The notes beneath the pieces were generated by a model. It had not been told where the DNA came from. It saw nothing but the letters and a program-made list of their open reading frames with translations, and did not search any database. A program made the position numbers and the translations under genes. From an uncultured Micrococcaceae bacterium (lineage in GTDB: Bacteria; Actinomycetota; Actinomycetes; Actinomycetales; Micrococcaceae), in assembly GCA_937896705.1 (NCBI GenBank), contig CALBOC010000253.1, forward strand, positions 1-25,525: DNA of 25,525 nucleotides, written 5' to 3'. Of the stretch, positions 8,396-16,448 are shown piece by piece; the stretch's first letter is position 1; each line of letters starts with the position of its first letter.

Positions 8396-11300
8396 AGCTG
8401 TACGGCGGCCTTGGTCTTGGCAAAGCGGAGATCGTGGGTGACCATCACCACGATCTTGTCTTGCAGCGCGATTTTGAGGTCGTCAAGTAAATCGGCGGCC
8501 TCATCGGCACCGAGGTGGGCGGTGGGCTCGTCTAATAGGATCACCTGCGCATCGGCGAGTAACGCCCTGGCGACGGCCACCCGTTGGCGTTGCCCTCCGG
8601 AAATGAAGTGCCCCGATGGGCCCAGGCGGGTGTCAAGGCCTTCTGGGCAGCTCGCTAACCACTCCCCGAGGCCCACGGTGTCCAGTACCGCCCGGCACTC
8701 TGCATCTGTGGGTCGGCAAGCAGGCTCCCGTGCTAGCGCAAGATTCGAGCGCAGTGTCGAGTCGAAGAGGTAGGCCTCTTGGGGACACCAGGCCACATGG
8801 TGTAAAGCGGTAAAGGCGTCTGGGGTGTCGGCGGTCAGACGGTATGTTCCAGTCTGTGGGGCCAAAAATCCAAGCAGCACGGCCAAAAGGGTCGACTTTC
8901 CCGCTCCCGATGGACCAGTGACCACGATGAAGTCGCCGGTGGTGGCATGTAGCGAGAAGTTCTGGAGCACAGCGGGCTGGTTTTCGCTGTAGGAGATGGT
9001 CACGTCCCGGAGGTCTAACGCAGTCACACCCGTATCGGCTGTGGGGTGTATCGCGACCCAGTCGGGTCCGCGGTGTGTCGTGGTCTCCAGGATCGGAAGC
9101 AACTTTGCCAGCTGGTGGTTTAATACTCGGGCTTCTTGGGTGGCTTGATTGAACAGGCCAAAGGGTTCAGCCATGGCCAGCATTAGCATCACGACCAGGG
9201 CGGTGTTGGGCGCTGAGATGCCATTGGTGATGGCCACCCACATGGTTTGGACAGCTGCCCACCCGGCAATCAGCGATGTCAGTCCTTCGCCGAGGCCTGC
9301 GGCTGCCGCGTTGCGCTTCAGCGGTGCGGTGGTGCGCTGATCCGCGGCGATAAATGTATCGGTGGCCCGATGGGTCATCCCGTTGCCAGCCATATCTGCT
9401 GCTGCGGTCAACAGCCTTGAGGTTGCCGTGACCAGGCCGGTCCGATGATCTGCTAACCGTGCGCTGGTTCGGGCGTCGACGACGTGGACCACGATGGGTA
9501 CCACCACGAAGGCTGCAAGTCCTGCCACCGCAGCCGGCCACCATGTTCCGGGCGCCATGTAAGCCACGATTCCGGTGGCGACCAGCCAAGTGATCAGGGC
9601 CGCTGGGATGGGTACGATGACCCGCGGTACGGCGTCGCGTAGCTGGTCAACATCCGAGATGAGCACGGATAGGGCGCCACCCGAGCGGGTCAGTTTGTGC
9701 CACTGGGTCGCCTGTGAGCCCAGCGCATCCCAGACGCGTAATCGGATGCGGTTGGCCCAGGACAGTACCGCATCGTGGACCGCCAGCCGTTCGGCGTAGC
9801 GAAAGACCGCCCGTCCAATGCCAAAGAAGCGCACCCCAACGATGACAGCAAGCAGATACAGGATAGGAGGCTCATAGGAGGCTTGCACTATCAGCCAACC
9901 TGAGAGCGCCGACAGCAAGGCAGCTGAGAGCAATGCGGCCACGGCCCAGCCGATGCCGCTAAGAAATTTGGGGTTGTTGAGCGGCAAGAGCCGCCACCAG
10001 TCGGCTATGGTCACCCTGCGCTTGGACTCGTGCTGCTGCTTCGCGGTGGGGGCAGGTGGTTGGGAGATTTCCGCAGTGTGCGAGGTGTCTTGGCCGGCAG
10101 GCGCCGGGGGCCTGATGCTCTGTCCCAGCAGTTGGTCTGCATCGGTGTGAATGAGCGCATCGTGTGAAGCCACCAGCAGGATCGTCTCCAGTGTGGATCC
10201 GTCGGGCAGCCGTCCTCGGGCTAGCTCTTGCAGCGTGGTGCGGATGCGGGTGGCCGAGGCGTGATCGAGGTGAGCGGTTGGCTCATCGCAGACGAGCAAC
10301 CAGGCGCGATGCGGCATGTTTGCTGCTGAGGCAGCAAGTAACCGGGCCAAGACGCGGGCAAAGCCCAGTCGGCGCCGTTCGCCCGGAGACAGCTGGTCAA
10401 TGTCGCGGTGTTCGTAACGCTCCAGTCCTGCGGCGCGCAGCGAGGTCGTGAGAATATGCGGCATATCTAAAACTTCCGCAGCGACACCAAGTTGCTCGGC
10501 GGTACCGTGCGCGACCATGGTCAACTCATCGTCGACCCGAGCTGCCACAAACGCCGGGTGCTGGGCTAGATAGGCCACGGGACGTCCGGTGAGGCCGCAG
10601 ACGTCTCCGGTGAACACCGCTTCGGCATCGGTCAACAAACCGGCGAGCGCTTTGATGATGGTGGATTTCCCCGTGCCAGAAGCGTCCCCCAGGACGGTGT
10701 ACTGGCCAGGTGTCAGCTGCATCGACCAAGACTGCACCACAGGTGCCAGGTCTTCGACTTCATAAGCGGGCAGGTAATCGGTGTCGGATTCGTCGTGGGC
10801 CGTACTGTGGTGTTTTGTTGCAGCGTATTGTTGCGGGGTCAGATACTCCGGGCCTGTTGCTGGCTGGTGTTCGACGCGGCGCAGCGCTTTGTATGCGATC
10901 GTGACGTTATCGAGTTGCACGTGGTCATGCTGGGCAGGGGTGGTGTCCAGAGTGTTCGCCAGTGTTGCTGGGACCGGTTGCATAATCTGAGCTCTGGCAC
11001 GTTTGAGCGCTTCGACCCCGTCTTCGGATGCATGATAGGCCGAGCCGATATTTCGAAACGGCAGATATACTTCCGCGGCCAGGGTTAAGACCATAATGCC
11101 GGCGTATAAGTCCATGGAGCCGTTGACGAGTCGCACCCCAATGAAGACCGCGATGATGGCCACCGATAACGTTGAAATGAGTTCGAGCGCCAGTCCCGAC
11201 ATAAAGGCGGCTTTGAGCGTGTTCATGGTGGTGCGTTGGTAACCGGCTGAGACCGCTTGGAGCGCTTTGCGTTGGGTTCCGGCGCGGCGCAACCCAACCA

Positions 11301-11997
11301 GTACCGGCAGTCCACGGGCCAGCTCCAAAAGATGGTGGGATAGTTTATTGAGTCCGTCGGCGGCTTCATCGACTCGGTGCTCGGTGAATCTGCCGATAAG
11401 AGTCATGAACATCGGGATCAACGGGATGGTGAGCACCAGAACTGCGGCACTAATCCAGTCATGCAGCAGAATCCACAGACCAAGCCCCACAGGGATGACC
11501 AGGGCTGAGATCAGCGATGGTAAGAAATCGGTGTAGTAATCATCGAGGCCATCTAGACCTTTGGAAGCTAGCACGGTGTCTTCCCCAGCGCGGTCCGCAT
11601 GGGCGCCTGCGGCAGCTAACCGGTGCCGGACCAACTGGGCTCGTAACTGTTCTTTTTCCCCCAGGGCAGCACGGGTCGCCAGGACCTGTTGTCCCCATTG
11701 AGCTATCCCACGCAGTATCGCTCCGCCAAAACCCAGCGCCAGGGTCACCAGAAATTCGCTGCTGGTGGTGTAATCAACAAGTGCATCAATTAACCCGGGA
11801 GCCGTTTTGGGCGAGTTGAATAACAGCTGCAGTAATTGCGCCGCATCGGATGCCGGCAGGGCTGCCGCAAGATGACTGATCCCGCGGGCCAATGACGTCG
11901 CAATCAGGATCCAACCCAGAAGTTTGACCGCTGCCAAGACCCCGAGTCCCAGCAGGGCCCGGCGTCCGGATTTTGATGCTGGTAGTTCGGGGATCAA
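8392..11997 (-). CDS. cydDC: Fused CydD-CydC thiol-reductant ABC exporter
   Basis: 1201 residues: two full ABC half-transporters in one chain. CydDC exports glutathione/cysteine-type thiols from the cytoplasm and is needed to assemble cytochrome bd. The CydD half (about 1-625) has six predicted membrane helices, Walker [11 protein letters not shown] near 435-444, signature LSPGERRR and Walker [15 protein letters not shown] Pro/Gln-rich linker (about 628-665) leads to the CydC half, with Walker [10 protein letters not shown] near 1025-1033, signature ISGGQRQR and [10 protein letters not shown]. Separate cydD and cydC genes are the usual form in enterobacteria. The start is TTG, overlapping the cydB stop as TTGA, so translation is likely coupled. 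It is the last gene of the cyd operon. Its stop overlaps that of convergent parC. Confidence 0.92.
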   Translation of the reverse strand: MIPELPASKSGRRALLGLGVLAAVKLLGWILIATSLARGISHLAAALPASDAAQLLQLLFNSPKTAPGLIDALVDYTTSSEFLVTLALGFGGAILRGIAQWGQQVLATRAALGEKEQLRAQLVRHRLAAAGAHADRAGEDTVLASKGLDGLDDYYTDFLPSLISALVIPVGLGLWILLHDWISAAVLVLTIPLIPMFMTLIGRFTEHRVDEAADGLNKLSHHLLELARGLPVLVGLRRAGTQRKALQAVSAGYQRTTMNTLKAAFMSGLALELISTLSVAIIAVFIGVRLVNGSMDLYAGIMVLTLAAEVYLPFRNIGSAYHASEDGVEALKRARAQIMQPVPATLANTLDTTPAQHDHVQLDNVTIAYKALRRVEHQPATGPEYLTPQQYAATKHHSTAHDESDTDYLPAYEVEDLAPVVQSWSMQLTPGQYTVLGDASGTGKSTIIKALAGLLTDAEAVFTGDVCGLTGRPVAYLAQHPAFVAARVDDELTMVAHGTAEQLGVAAEVLDMPHILTTSLRAAGLERYEHRDIDQLSPGERRRLGFARVLARLLAASAANMPHRAWLLVCDEPTAHLDHASATRIRTTLQELARGRLPDGSTLETILLVASHDALIHTDADQLLGQSIRPPAPAGQDTSHTAEISQPPAPTAKQQHESKRRVTIADWWRLLPLNNPKFLSGIGWAVAALLSAALLSALSGWLIVQASYEPPILYLLAVIVGVRFFGIGRAVFRYAERLAVHDAVLSWANRIRLRVWDALGSQATQWHKLTRSGGALSVLISDVDQLRDAVPRVIVPIPAALITWLVATGIVAYMAPGTWWPAAVAGLAAFVVVPIVVHVVDARTSARLADHRTGLVTATSRLLTAAADMAGNGMTHRATDTFIAADQRTTAPLKRNAAAAGLGEGLTSLIAGWAAVQTMWVAITNGISAPNTALVVMLMLAMAEPFGLFNQATQEARVLNHQLAKLLPILETTTHRGPDWVAIHPTADTGVTALDLRDVTISYSENQPAVLQNFSLHATTGDFIVVTGPSGAGKSTLLAVLLGFLAPQTGTYRLTADTPDAFTALHHVAWCPQEAYLFDSTLRSNLALAREPACRPTDAECRAVLDTVGLGEWLASCPEGLDTRLGPSGHFISGGQRQRVAVARALLADAQVILLDEPTAHLGADEAADLLDDLKIALQDKIVVMVTHDLRFAKTKAAVQL

Positions 11998-13013
11998 ACC
12001 GGGGTCACCACCGCTGCTTCAGGAATATGTTGGTCGTCAAGCCGGCGTCTGAAGGTCCAATAGCTCCAGGCGCTATACGCCAGGACGAGTGGAAAGAAAA
12101 TGGCGGTCACAACGGCCATGATCGACAACGTGTAGTCCGAGGACGAAGCGGTGGTCACCGTCAAGTTATATGCCGCATCGAGCGTTGACGGCAGGACATT
12201 GGGGAACAAGGACGTGAAAATAGCTCCGACACCCAGTGCCACGAAGATGACCATACCCACAAACGTCAGGCCTTCGCGACGCTGTCGGGATGCTACCCAT
12301 GCGATGAGCATCCCACCAATGGCCAGAGCGAGCATGCCCCACGAGACCACCTTGGGGTAGCGCATAATCACACCGATACTCCACAGCGCAGCGGGCAGCA
12401 GATACAGCGGGAGATACCGACGCAGGTGACGATTGCCGGCTTCTCGTGGCGCGCCCAGAGTTTTGAGCGATAAAAACGCCCACCCCATGGCCAGCGAGAC
12501 ACCCACGACGGCTAGTCCACCCAACACAGCCCACCCGTTGAACCAGGCAAATGGACCGCCGACCCGATCACCGTAGGAATCCAGCGGCAGACCGGTGGAG
12601 GTTAGCGCCAGCATCGCTCCGATAGAAAACGCTGCGACAAATGATCCGCCGGCCATGCACCAGTCCCAGAGATTGCGTGCGGTCTGGCTGTGCGATTTGC
12701 CACGATACTCAATGGACACCGCGCGCAAGATCAGCGCTAACAGAGCAAAGGTCAAAGGAATGTACAGACCGGCAAATAATGAAGCATACCAATGCGGGAA
12801 CGCGGCGAACGTGGCGCCGGCAGCGGTGACCAACCAGACTTCATTGCCGTCCCAGACGGGTCCAATCGAGTTCAGCAGCACGCGCCGCTGGGATTCGTTC
12901 TTGGCCCAGCCCTTCATGAGCATCCCGACCCCGAGGTCGAAACCATCCAGAATCAGGTAACCAATCCACAACACCGCGATCAGGATGAACCACAACGTTG
13001 GAAGAAATTCCAT
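11994..13013 (-). CDS. cydB: Cytochrome bd ubiquinol/menaquinol oxidase subunit II
   Basis: 339 residues. CydB is the smaller membrane subunit of the bd-type terminal oxidase, which oxidises quinol and reduces oxygen to water with high affinity. The start MEFLPTLWFILIAVLWIGYL leads into the family motif LDGFDLGVGML, and about eight to nine hydrophobic helices follow. The length is close to the usual 330-380 residues. The ATG follows AGAAAGG with 8-9 nt spacing. It lies 33 bp after cydA, with a hairpin straddling the cydA stop, and its own stop overlaps the cydDC start. The gene is intact and functions in the cytoplasmic membrane with CydA. Confidence 0.94.
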   Translation of the reverse strand: MEFLPTLWFILIAVLWIGYLILDGFDLGVGMLMKGWAKNESQRRVLLNSIGPVWDGNEVWLVTAAGATFAAFPHWYASLFAGLYIPLTFALLALILRAVSIEYRGKSHSQTARNLWDWCMAGGSFVAAFSIGAMLALTSTGLPLDSYGDRVGGPFAWFNGWAVLGGLAVVGVSLAMGWAFLSLKTLGAPREAGNRHLRRYLPLYLLPAALWSIGVIMRYPKVVSWGMLALAIGGMLIAWVASRQRREGLTFVGMVIFVALGVGAIFTSLFPNVLPSTLDAAYNLTVTTASSSDYTLSIMAVVTAIFFPLVLAYSAWSYWTFRRRLDDQHIPEAAVVTPV

Positions 13014-13040
13014 GTCCGTTATACCTTTCTGTTGCTGTGG

Positions 13041-13058
13041 TTCGCATCAGTATGCGAA
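13041..13058 (-). repeat. Hairpin straddling the cydA stop codon
   Basis: TTCGCAT-N4-ATGCGAA is a perfect 7-bp stem with a 4-nt loop. It covers the last three cydA codons, the stop codon (13047-13049) and the first bases of the cydA-cydB spacer. There is no T-tract, so it is not a classical terminator. It could be a processing or mRNA-stability element that sets the CydA:CydB ratio; that role is inferred. Confidence 0.5.
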
Positions 13059-14624
13059 GGACAAGACATCGGTTGACGGTGTATCGCGGTCGTCATCGTC
13101 GCGCGGCTCATCAGCTAACAGCTCGGGCATGCCGGCCGGGTGACCACCCTTGGTATATCTGACTAACAAGACGACTTCGACGACGAGCAACACCGCGTAA
13201 ATCAATGTCAAGGCAATGAGCGAAAACAAGATCTCTTCTCCGCTGACACCCGGCGAGACCGCCGCGGCAGTAAATTGCCACACCTGGTCTACCCCGTTGA
13301 GATTTGGCACCACGGTAAAGGGTTGACGTCCCATCTCTGTGAAAATCCACCCGGTGGCGTTGGCCGCAAAGGGCGCCAAAATGGACAGCCAGGCAAGATT
13401 CATCAGCGTCTTGTCATAGGGCACCGTCCCCTTGCGCCCAATCCACAGTCCGATAGCTGCAGCCAAGGCTGCTACCCCACCGAAGGTGATCATGAGTCGG
13501 AAGCCCCAGTAGGTCACTTCCATAACGGGCAGGTAATCGATTTCTGACCCGGCGCGCTCGCCGTAGCGCGGGTCGTCTGGCAGATGCGTCCCGAAGGCTT
13601 CCTCATATTTAGGAATCAATGAGTTGACGCCTTCTACGGGAGTATCAAAGTCGTTATGGGCTAAGAACGAGAGCAAACCTGGGATTTCAAACACGCCCAC
13701 GACATCATCGCAGGTGGTTGCCCCGCCCCCGTCTCGGCTGGCCACCGATAGCACAGAAAAACCGGTTCCATCGTGGCATGCCGCTTCGGCAGAGGCCATT
13801 TTCAGTGGCTGTTGTTCGATCATCATTTGAGCCTGCGTGTGACCAGTGAAGGCCGTGCCAAGAAACGCCACGATGGCAATCCAACCACCCCAACGGAAGG
13901 AGGAGCGCCAACCCTGATAGTCGATTTCATCGCGTGCTTTTGATCCGGTAGACCCGACCACCACATAACCTTCTGCGTCAACGGTATCGACCCCGTCTTT
14001 GCGCCGCTTCCATAAGTGGTACCACGCGATACCCAACAGCATGGATCCGGCGACCGCCAGTGCACCGAAGATGGTGTGCGGGAAGTGGATCAGCAAGGTT
14101 GGGTTCGTCATCACAGCCCAGAAGTCAACCATTTGTGCTCTGCCGTTGACGAGTTCAACGCCCACGGGGTGTTGCATAAATGCGTTAGCGGCCAGAATGA
14201 AATACGCCGAGATAACGGATCCTAGAACGGCCAGCCACAGGGCGGCCAAGTGTATGCCGGGGCGTACTCTGCCCCAACCAAAGAGCCAGACGCCGATGAA
14301 CACTGACTCAAGGAAGAACGCAATGAGCGCTTCCATAGCCAAGGGTGCACCGAAGACATCACCAACGAACCGGGAGTATTCACTCCAGGCCATCCCAAAC
14401 TGGAATTCCTGCACAAGTCCGGTGGCAACACCCATGATGAAGTTGATCATGAAGATCTTGCCCCAGAACTTAGTCATGCGCAGGTACTGCTCTTTACCTG
14501 TTCGGTGCCATGCGGTTTGCATAGCCACCAGCACGATGCCCAAGCCGATGGTTAAAGGCACCATCAGAAAATGATAAACCGTCGTAATCCCGAACTGCCA
14601 CCGGGCTACTTCAAGAGGATCCAT
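13047..14624 (-). CDS. cydA: Cytochrome bd ubiquinol/menaquinol oxidase subunit I
   Basis: 525 residues from the chosen ATG. CydA carries the haem b558, b595 and d sites of the bd oxidase. It begins MDPLEVARWQFGITTVYHF, with His18 matching the N-terminal haem ligand (His19 in E. coli). MEALIAFFLESVF contains the conserved glutamates of the proton path, QQPLKMASAEA belongs to the quinol region, YWGFRLMI holds the axial Met, and GWIFTEMGRQPFTV is the family signature. A quinol-loop segment of about 30 residues carries two cysteines. A longer frame with a TTG start at 14648 exists, but the ATG at 14624 follows a strong GAGGGAGGGG Shine-Dalgarno and matches family N-termini. It is the first gene of cydABDC and is divergent from blaI. 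Confidence 0.95.
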   Translation of the reverse strand: MDPLEVARWQFGITTVYHFLMVPLTIGLGIVLVAMQTAWHRTGKEQYLRMTKFWGKIFMINFIMGVATGLVQEFQFGMAWSEYSRFVGDVFGAPLAMEALIAFFLESVFIGVWLFGWGRVRPGIHLAALWLAVLGSVISAYFILAANAFMQHPVGVELVNGRAQMVDFWAVMTNPTLLIHFPHTIFGALAVAGSMLLGIAWYHLWKRRKDGVDTVDAEGYVVVGSTGSKARDEIDYQGWRSSFRWGGWIAIVAFLGTAFTGHTQAQMMIEQQPLKMASAEAACHDGTGFSVLSVASRDGGGATTCDDVVGVFEIPGLLSFLAHNDFDTPVEGVNSLIPKYEEAFGTHLPDDPRYGERAGSEIDYLPVMEVTYWGFRLMITFGGVAALAAAIGLWIGRKGTVPYDKTLMNLAWLSILAPFAANATGWIFTEMGRQPFTVVPNLNGVDQVWQFTAAAVSPGVSGEEILFSLIALTLIYAVLLVVEVVLLVRYTKGGHPAGMPELLADEPRDDDDRDTPSTDVLSFAY

Positions 14625-14629
14625 GAGGG

Positions 14630-14639
14630 CCCCTCCCTC
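14630..14639 (-). promoter_or_regulatory. Strong Shine-Dalgarno deciding the cydA start
   Basis: On the minus strand GAGGGAGGGG stands 5 nt before the ATG at 14624. It supports this ATG over the in-frame TTG at 14648. Confidence 0.7.
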
Positions 14640-14660
14640 ACCGGCCAAGCCTCGCCGGTG
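14639..14660 (-). repeat. Hairpin in the cydA 5' leader
   Basis: CACCGGC-N8-GCCGGTG forms a perfect 7-bp GC-rich stem that abuts the cydA Shine-Dalgarno. It could influence ribosome access or mRNA stability. No known RNA-element family is recognised. Confidence 0.45.
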
Positions 14661-14686
14661 CTCGCAATCGTAAATATCAAGTTGGG

Positions 14687-14706
14687 CTAGATCACAATGT
14701 GTCTAG
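14687..14706. repeat. Imperfect palindrome upstream of cydA
   Basis: CTAGA-T-CACAATGTG-TCTAG: the outer CTAGA/TCTAG arms and the inner CACA-A-TGTG arms are both perfect, offset by one base. It lies 63-82 bp before the cydA ATG, a suitable place for an operator. The half-sites are not in Rex orientation (TGTGA-N6-TCACA), and they differ from the nearby BlaI-like dyads. Confidence 0.4.
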
Positions 14707-14763
14707 ACGATTCAGAGCTCAACAGAGCCGACGTCAGCGCCTCGGCCTCCATAATACGCACAC

Positions 14764-14822
14764 TTCTACGCAATGTAGAAATACATCTACGCTCCGTAGA
14801 ATTGCATCTACGTGATGTAGAA
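14764..14822. promoter_or_regulatory. Three phased BlaI-type operator dyads
   Basis: Three 17-bp inverted repeats lie at 14764-14780 (TTCTAC-GCAAT-GTAGAA), 14785-14801 (ATCTAC-GCTCC-GTAGAA) and 14806-14822 (ATCTAC-GTGAT-GTAGAA). Starts are exactly 21 bp apart, about two helical turns, so bound dimers would share one DNA face. BlaI/MecI repressors bind dyads containing TAC and GTA, so the adjacent blaI product is the likely ligand. The third dyad covers the predicted -35 of blaI. The array is 140-198 bp from cydA. The dyads are directly visible; the regulator is inferred. Confidence 0.8.
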
Positions 14823-14846
14823 CTCTCGGCGCAGTCCAGCTACAAT
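14818..14846 (+). promoter_or_regulatory. Predicted blaI promoter
   Basis: The -10 box TACAAT at 14841-14846 has one mismatch to TATAAT. A weak -35 (TAGAAC at 14818-14823, 17-bp spacer) falls inside the third operator dyad. This arrangement fits autorepression. Transcription would start near 14853, giving a leader of about 78 nt before the chosen start codon. Confidence 0.5.
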
Positions 14847-14914
14847 GAAGGACGAGATCTCACTCATCACTGTTCGCGACACCAATCACTCACACCGCGC
14901 ACAGTCATGGCTAT

Positions 14915-14924
14915 GAAGGAAGGG
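14915..14924 (+). promoter_or_regulatory. Shine-Dalgarno for the TTG start of blaI
   Basis: GAAGGAAGGG stands 6 nt before TTG at 14931. No purine-rich site precedes the alternative ATGs at 14907 and 14913, so TTG is preferred unless the transcript is leaderless. Confidence 0.5.
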
Positions 14925-14930
14925 ACATCA

Positions 14931-15284
14931 TTGGGCGAACTAGAACGAGCCATCATGGATTTGCTCTGGGATGCGACTGAACCGCAAACAGCGAACCAAG
15001 TGCGCGATACGTTAGCCGAGCGTCAAGACAGTACACCGGCCATTACCACCGTGCTCACGGTACTGGGCCGATTGCACAAAAAAGGCTTCGTCGTCAAAGA
15101 CGATGCACGCCGACCCCACGAGTTTTCCGCCGCTACCAGCCGCGAAGAGCACACCGCGCAGCTGCTAAACGAAGTCCTGGGCTCGGCAGTCGATAAGCGT
15201 GCTGTGTTAGCACGCTTCATCGGCGGCATCGACGCATCTGACGCTCGGACCCTCCAGCATCTGCTGAGCTCACGCAACGACTAA
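14931..15284 (+). CDS. blaI: BlaI/MecI/CopY family transcriptional repressor
   Basis: 117 residues from the chosen TTG. This is a winged-helix dimeric repressor. The family N-terminus GELERAIMDLLWDA is followed by the recognition region TPAITTVLTVLGRLHKKGFV and by the wing with RRPHEFSA. The C-terminal dimerisation helices run from about residue 70. Relatives control beta-lactamase or, in mycobacteria, respiratory genes, and are inactivated by a BlaR-type protease. In-frame ATGs at 14907 and 14913 are alternatives; TTG at 14931 has the only good Shine-Dalgarno. A longer frame to 14697 crosses the operators and is rejected. It is 23 bp upstream of the M56 protease gene and divergent from cydA. 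Autoregulation through the three dyads is likely. The symbol is a family name. Confidence 0.88.
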   Translation: MGELERAIMDLLWDATEPQTANQVRDTLAERQDSTPAITTVLTVLGRLHKKGFVVKDDARRPHEFSAATSREEHTAQLLNEVLGSAVDKRAVLARFIGGIDASDARTLQHLLSSRND

Positions 15285-15296
15285 CAACTCAACGCC

Positions 15297-15300
15297 GGAG
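15297..15300 (+). promoter_or_regulatory. Shine-Dalgarno for a CTG start of the M56 gene
   Basis: GGAG stands 7 nt before CTG at 15308. No Shine-Dalgarno precedes the next possible start, TTG at 15341. Confidence 0.45.
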
Positions 15301-15307
15301 ACCGACT

Positions 15308-16267
15308 CTGACCCCGTACCTGCTTGCCTTACTGGCCATCTTGTTGGCATGGCCAGTTCCCCTGTGGCTAAAGCACGCGAAGTGGCCCTCCAAAGCACCC
15401 GGGGCTGCGCTGGTGTTATGGCAAGCTATCGGCGTAAGTGGCGGGCTTGCCTTGGTGACCGCACCGTTGACTTGGGGACTGCAGCCCTTCGGGTCGGGCA
15501 TTCTGCCTGCATTGGTCGAGCTCTGGCACGTTTTTCAAACACAAGGGATCAATGCTGTACTGACAGATCCGCGGTGGCACCCATTCGGGCTAGCTGCCAT
15601 CACGTTAGGCCTATTACTTTTTAGCCACCTTGCCCTTGTCCTGATACACACGGCCTACCGCACCTTTCGGCAGCGCAAGAAACATCGTGAATTCGTCGAG
15701 ATTCTCGCGGCTTCCGCCGAAGAAGAGCACGGTCTGAGCCAGGCTGTATCGAATAGCACGCGAGTATTGCCCGTGGAACACCCCCTGGCCTACTGTCTGC
15801 CCGCTATCAACCAACCACTCACCGTCGTATCGCAAGGTCTGTTAGAAGAGCTGACCTCGGAAGAACTGGCTGCTGTGCTGGCACATGAGTCAGCCCACCT
15901 CACGCAGCGTCACGACCTCCTCCGCCTGGCATTTGAGGCATGGCACAAGGCAGCACCCTGGTTCCCCGCGACGGGGGTCGCGGTCCAGGAAGTCACTGAA
16001 CTCACCGAAATCATGGCCGATGATTCCGCTTTGACTGATCACGACCGCAGCGACCTCACCACAGCGCTGGCTCTTACGGCACACGAACCCAGCGACCAGC
16101 CTGCATCGAACATCCACAGCCGAACTCCGGCCGGCGTCGAAGTCGTATCGCGTCGTATTCGTCGACTAACCGACCCGGAGAAACCACTGGGTTCATGTAA
16201 AGTTGGTCTGGTTATTATCACGGCTGGGTTGCTCGTGACTGTGCCAGCTGCGATCAGCCTGATATAA
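15308..16267 (+). CDS. M56 family membrane zinc metalloprotease (BlaR1 protease-domain homologue)
   Basis: 319 residues from a proposed CTG start. It is an integral membrane protease expected to cut or signal to the BlaI repressor encoded just upstream. A first helix (about 4-20) is followed by helices at about 32-52 and 94-114 and a final helix at 300-319. The cytoplasmic protease domain has the zinc motif HESAH (His193, Glu194, His197) and a downstream EIMADD with the third-ligand Glu near 234. The protein stops after the last helix, so the penicillin-sensing domain of true BlaR1 is absent. Starting at CTG gives MTPYLLALLAILLAWPVP, typical of relatives, whereas the next start (TTG 15341) cuts into this helix and lacks a Shine-Dalgarno. 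Confidence 0.85.
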   Translation: MTPYLLALLAILLAWPVPLWLKHAKWPSKAPGAALVLWQAIGVSGGLALVTAPLTWGLQPFGSGILPALVELWHVFQTQGINAVLTDPRWHPFGLAAITLGLLLFSHLALVLIHTAYRTFRQRKKHREFVEILAASAEEEHGLSQAVSNSTRVLPVEHPLAYCLPAINQPLTVVSQGLLEELTSEELAAVLAHESAHLTQRHDLLRLAFEAWHKAAPWFPATGVAVQEVTELTEIMADDSALTDHDRSDLTTALALTAHEPSDQPASNIHSRTPAGVEVVSRRIRRLTDPEKPLGSCKVGLVIITAGLLVTVPAAISLI

Positions 16268-16276
16268 CACTCACCA

Positions 16277-16358
16277 TTGACTCTCTGTCGGCGAAACTAA
16301 GCTGCCAGGTGATGACGTGGTATGCGAATCGCGTGACTAATCAAACCGCGCTAAGCTG
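16277..16358 (+). repeat. Imperfect tandem motif upstream of oleA
   Basis: TTGACT (16277-16282) is followed 15 bp later by TAAGCTG (16298-16304). GTGACT (16333-16338) is followed 13 bp later by TAAGCTG (16352-16358). The first pair resembles a weak promoter (-35 TTGACT, -10 TAAGCT). The duplication may mark tandem promoters for the ole genes or be chance. Confidence 0.25.
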
Positions 16359-16380
16359 AGAAGTTATGACAAGTCAATCT

Positions 16381-16413
16381 ATTGGTGTCCGGGCACTGTT
16401 TTCCCGCACCAAT
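16381..16413 (+). repeat. Inverted repeat upstream of oleA
   Basis: ATTGGTG at 16381-16387 pairs with CACCAAT at 16407-16413. Inside it CGGG (16390-16393) pairs with CCCG (16403-16406), leaving a 2-nt bulge and a 9-nt loop. It ends 35 bp before the oleA start. No T-tract follows, so an operator or leader structure is more likely than a terminator. Confidence 0.5.
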
Positions 16414-16448
16414 ACTGAGTGGAAATAAACAGAAATGGACAGGTCAAC

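Larger units (their letters stand above)
14625..14930. other. Divergent control region between cydA and blaI
   Basis: These 306 bp hold no convincing gene. From the cydA side they contain the cydA Shine-Dalgarno, a 7-bp leader hairpin (14639-14660), a 20-bp imperfect palindrome (14687-14706), three phased dyads (14764-14822), and the predicted blaI promoter and leader. An open frame from 14697 extends blaI upstream, but it runs through all these elements and lacks family similarity, so I treat it as non-coding. No strong cydA promoter could be picked by eye. Confidence 0.65.

Noticed and set aside
14687..14706. Rex or CRP/FNR operator upstream of cydA
   Set aside because: The half-sites are CACA-A-TGTG, the opposite orientation and spacing to TGTGA-N6-TCACA, so the site is recorded only as an unassigned palindrome.
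14697..14930. N-terminal extension of blaI from an ATG at 14697
   Set aside because: The start lies inside a palindrome, has no Shine-Dalgarno, the frame runs through the three operator dyads and the predicted promoter, and the encoded residues do not resemble BlaI proteins.
14931..16267. Beta-lactam resistance regulator pair
   Set aside because: The protease lacks the penicillin-binding sensor domain and no beta-lactamase or PBP gene is present in the window.
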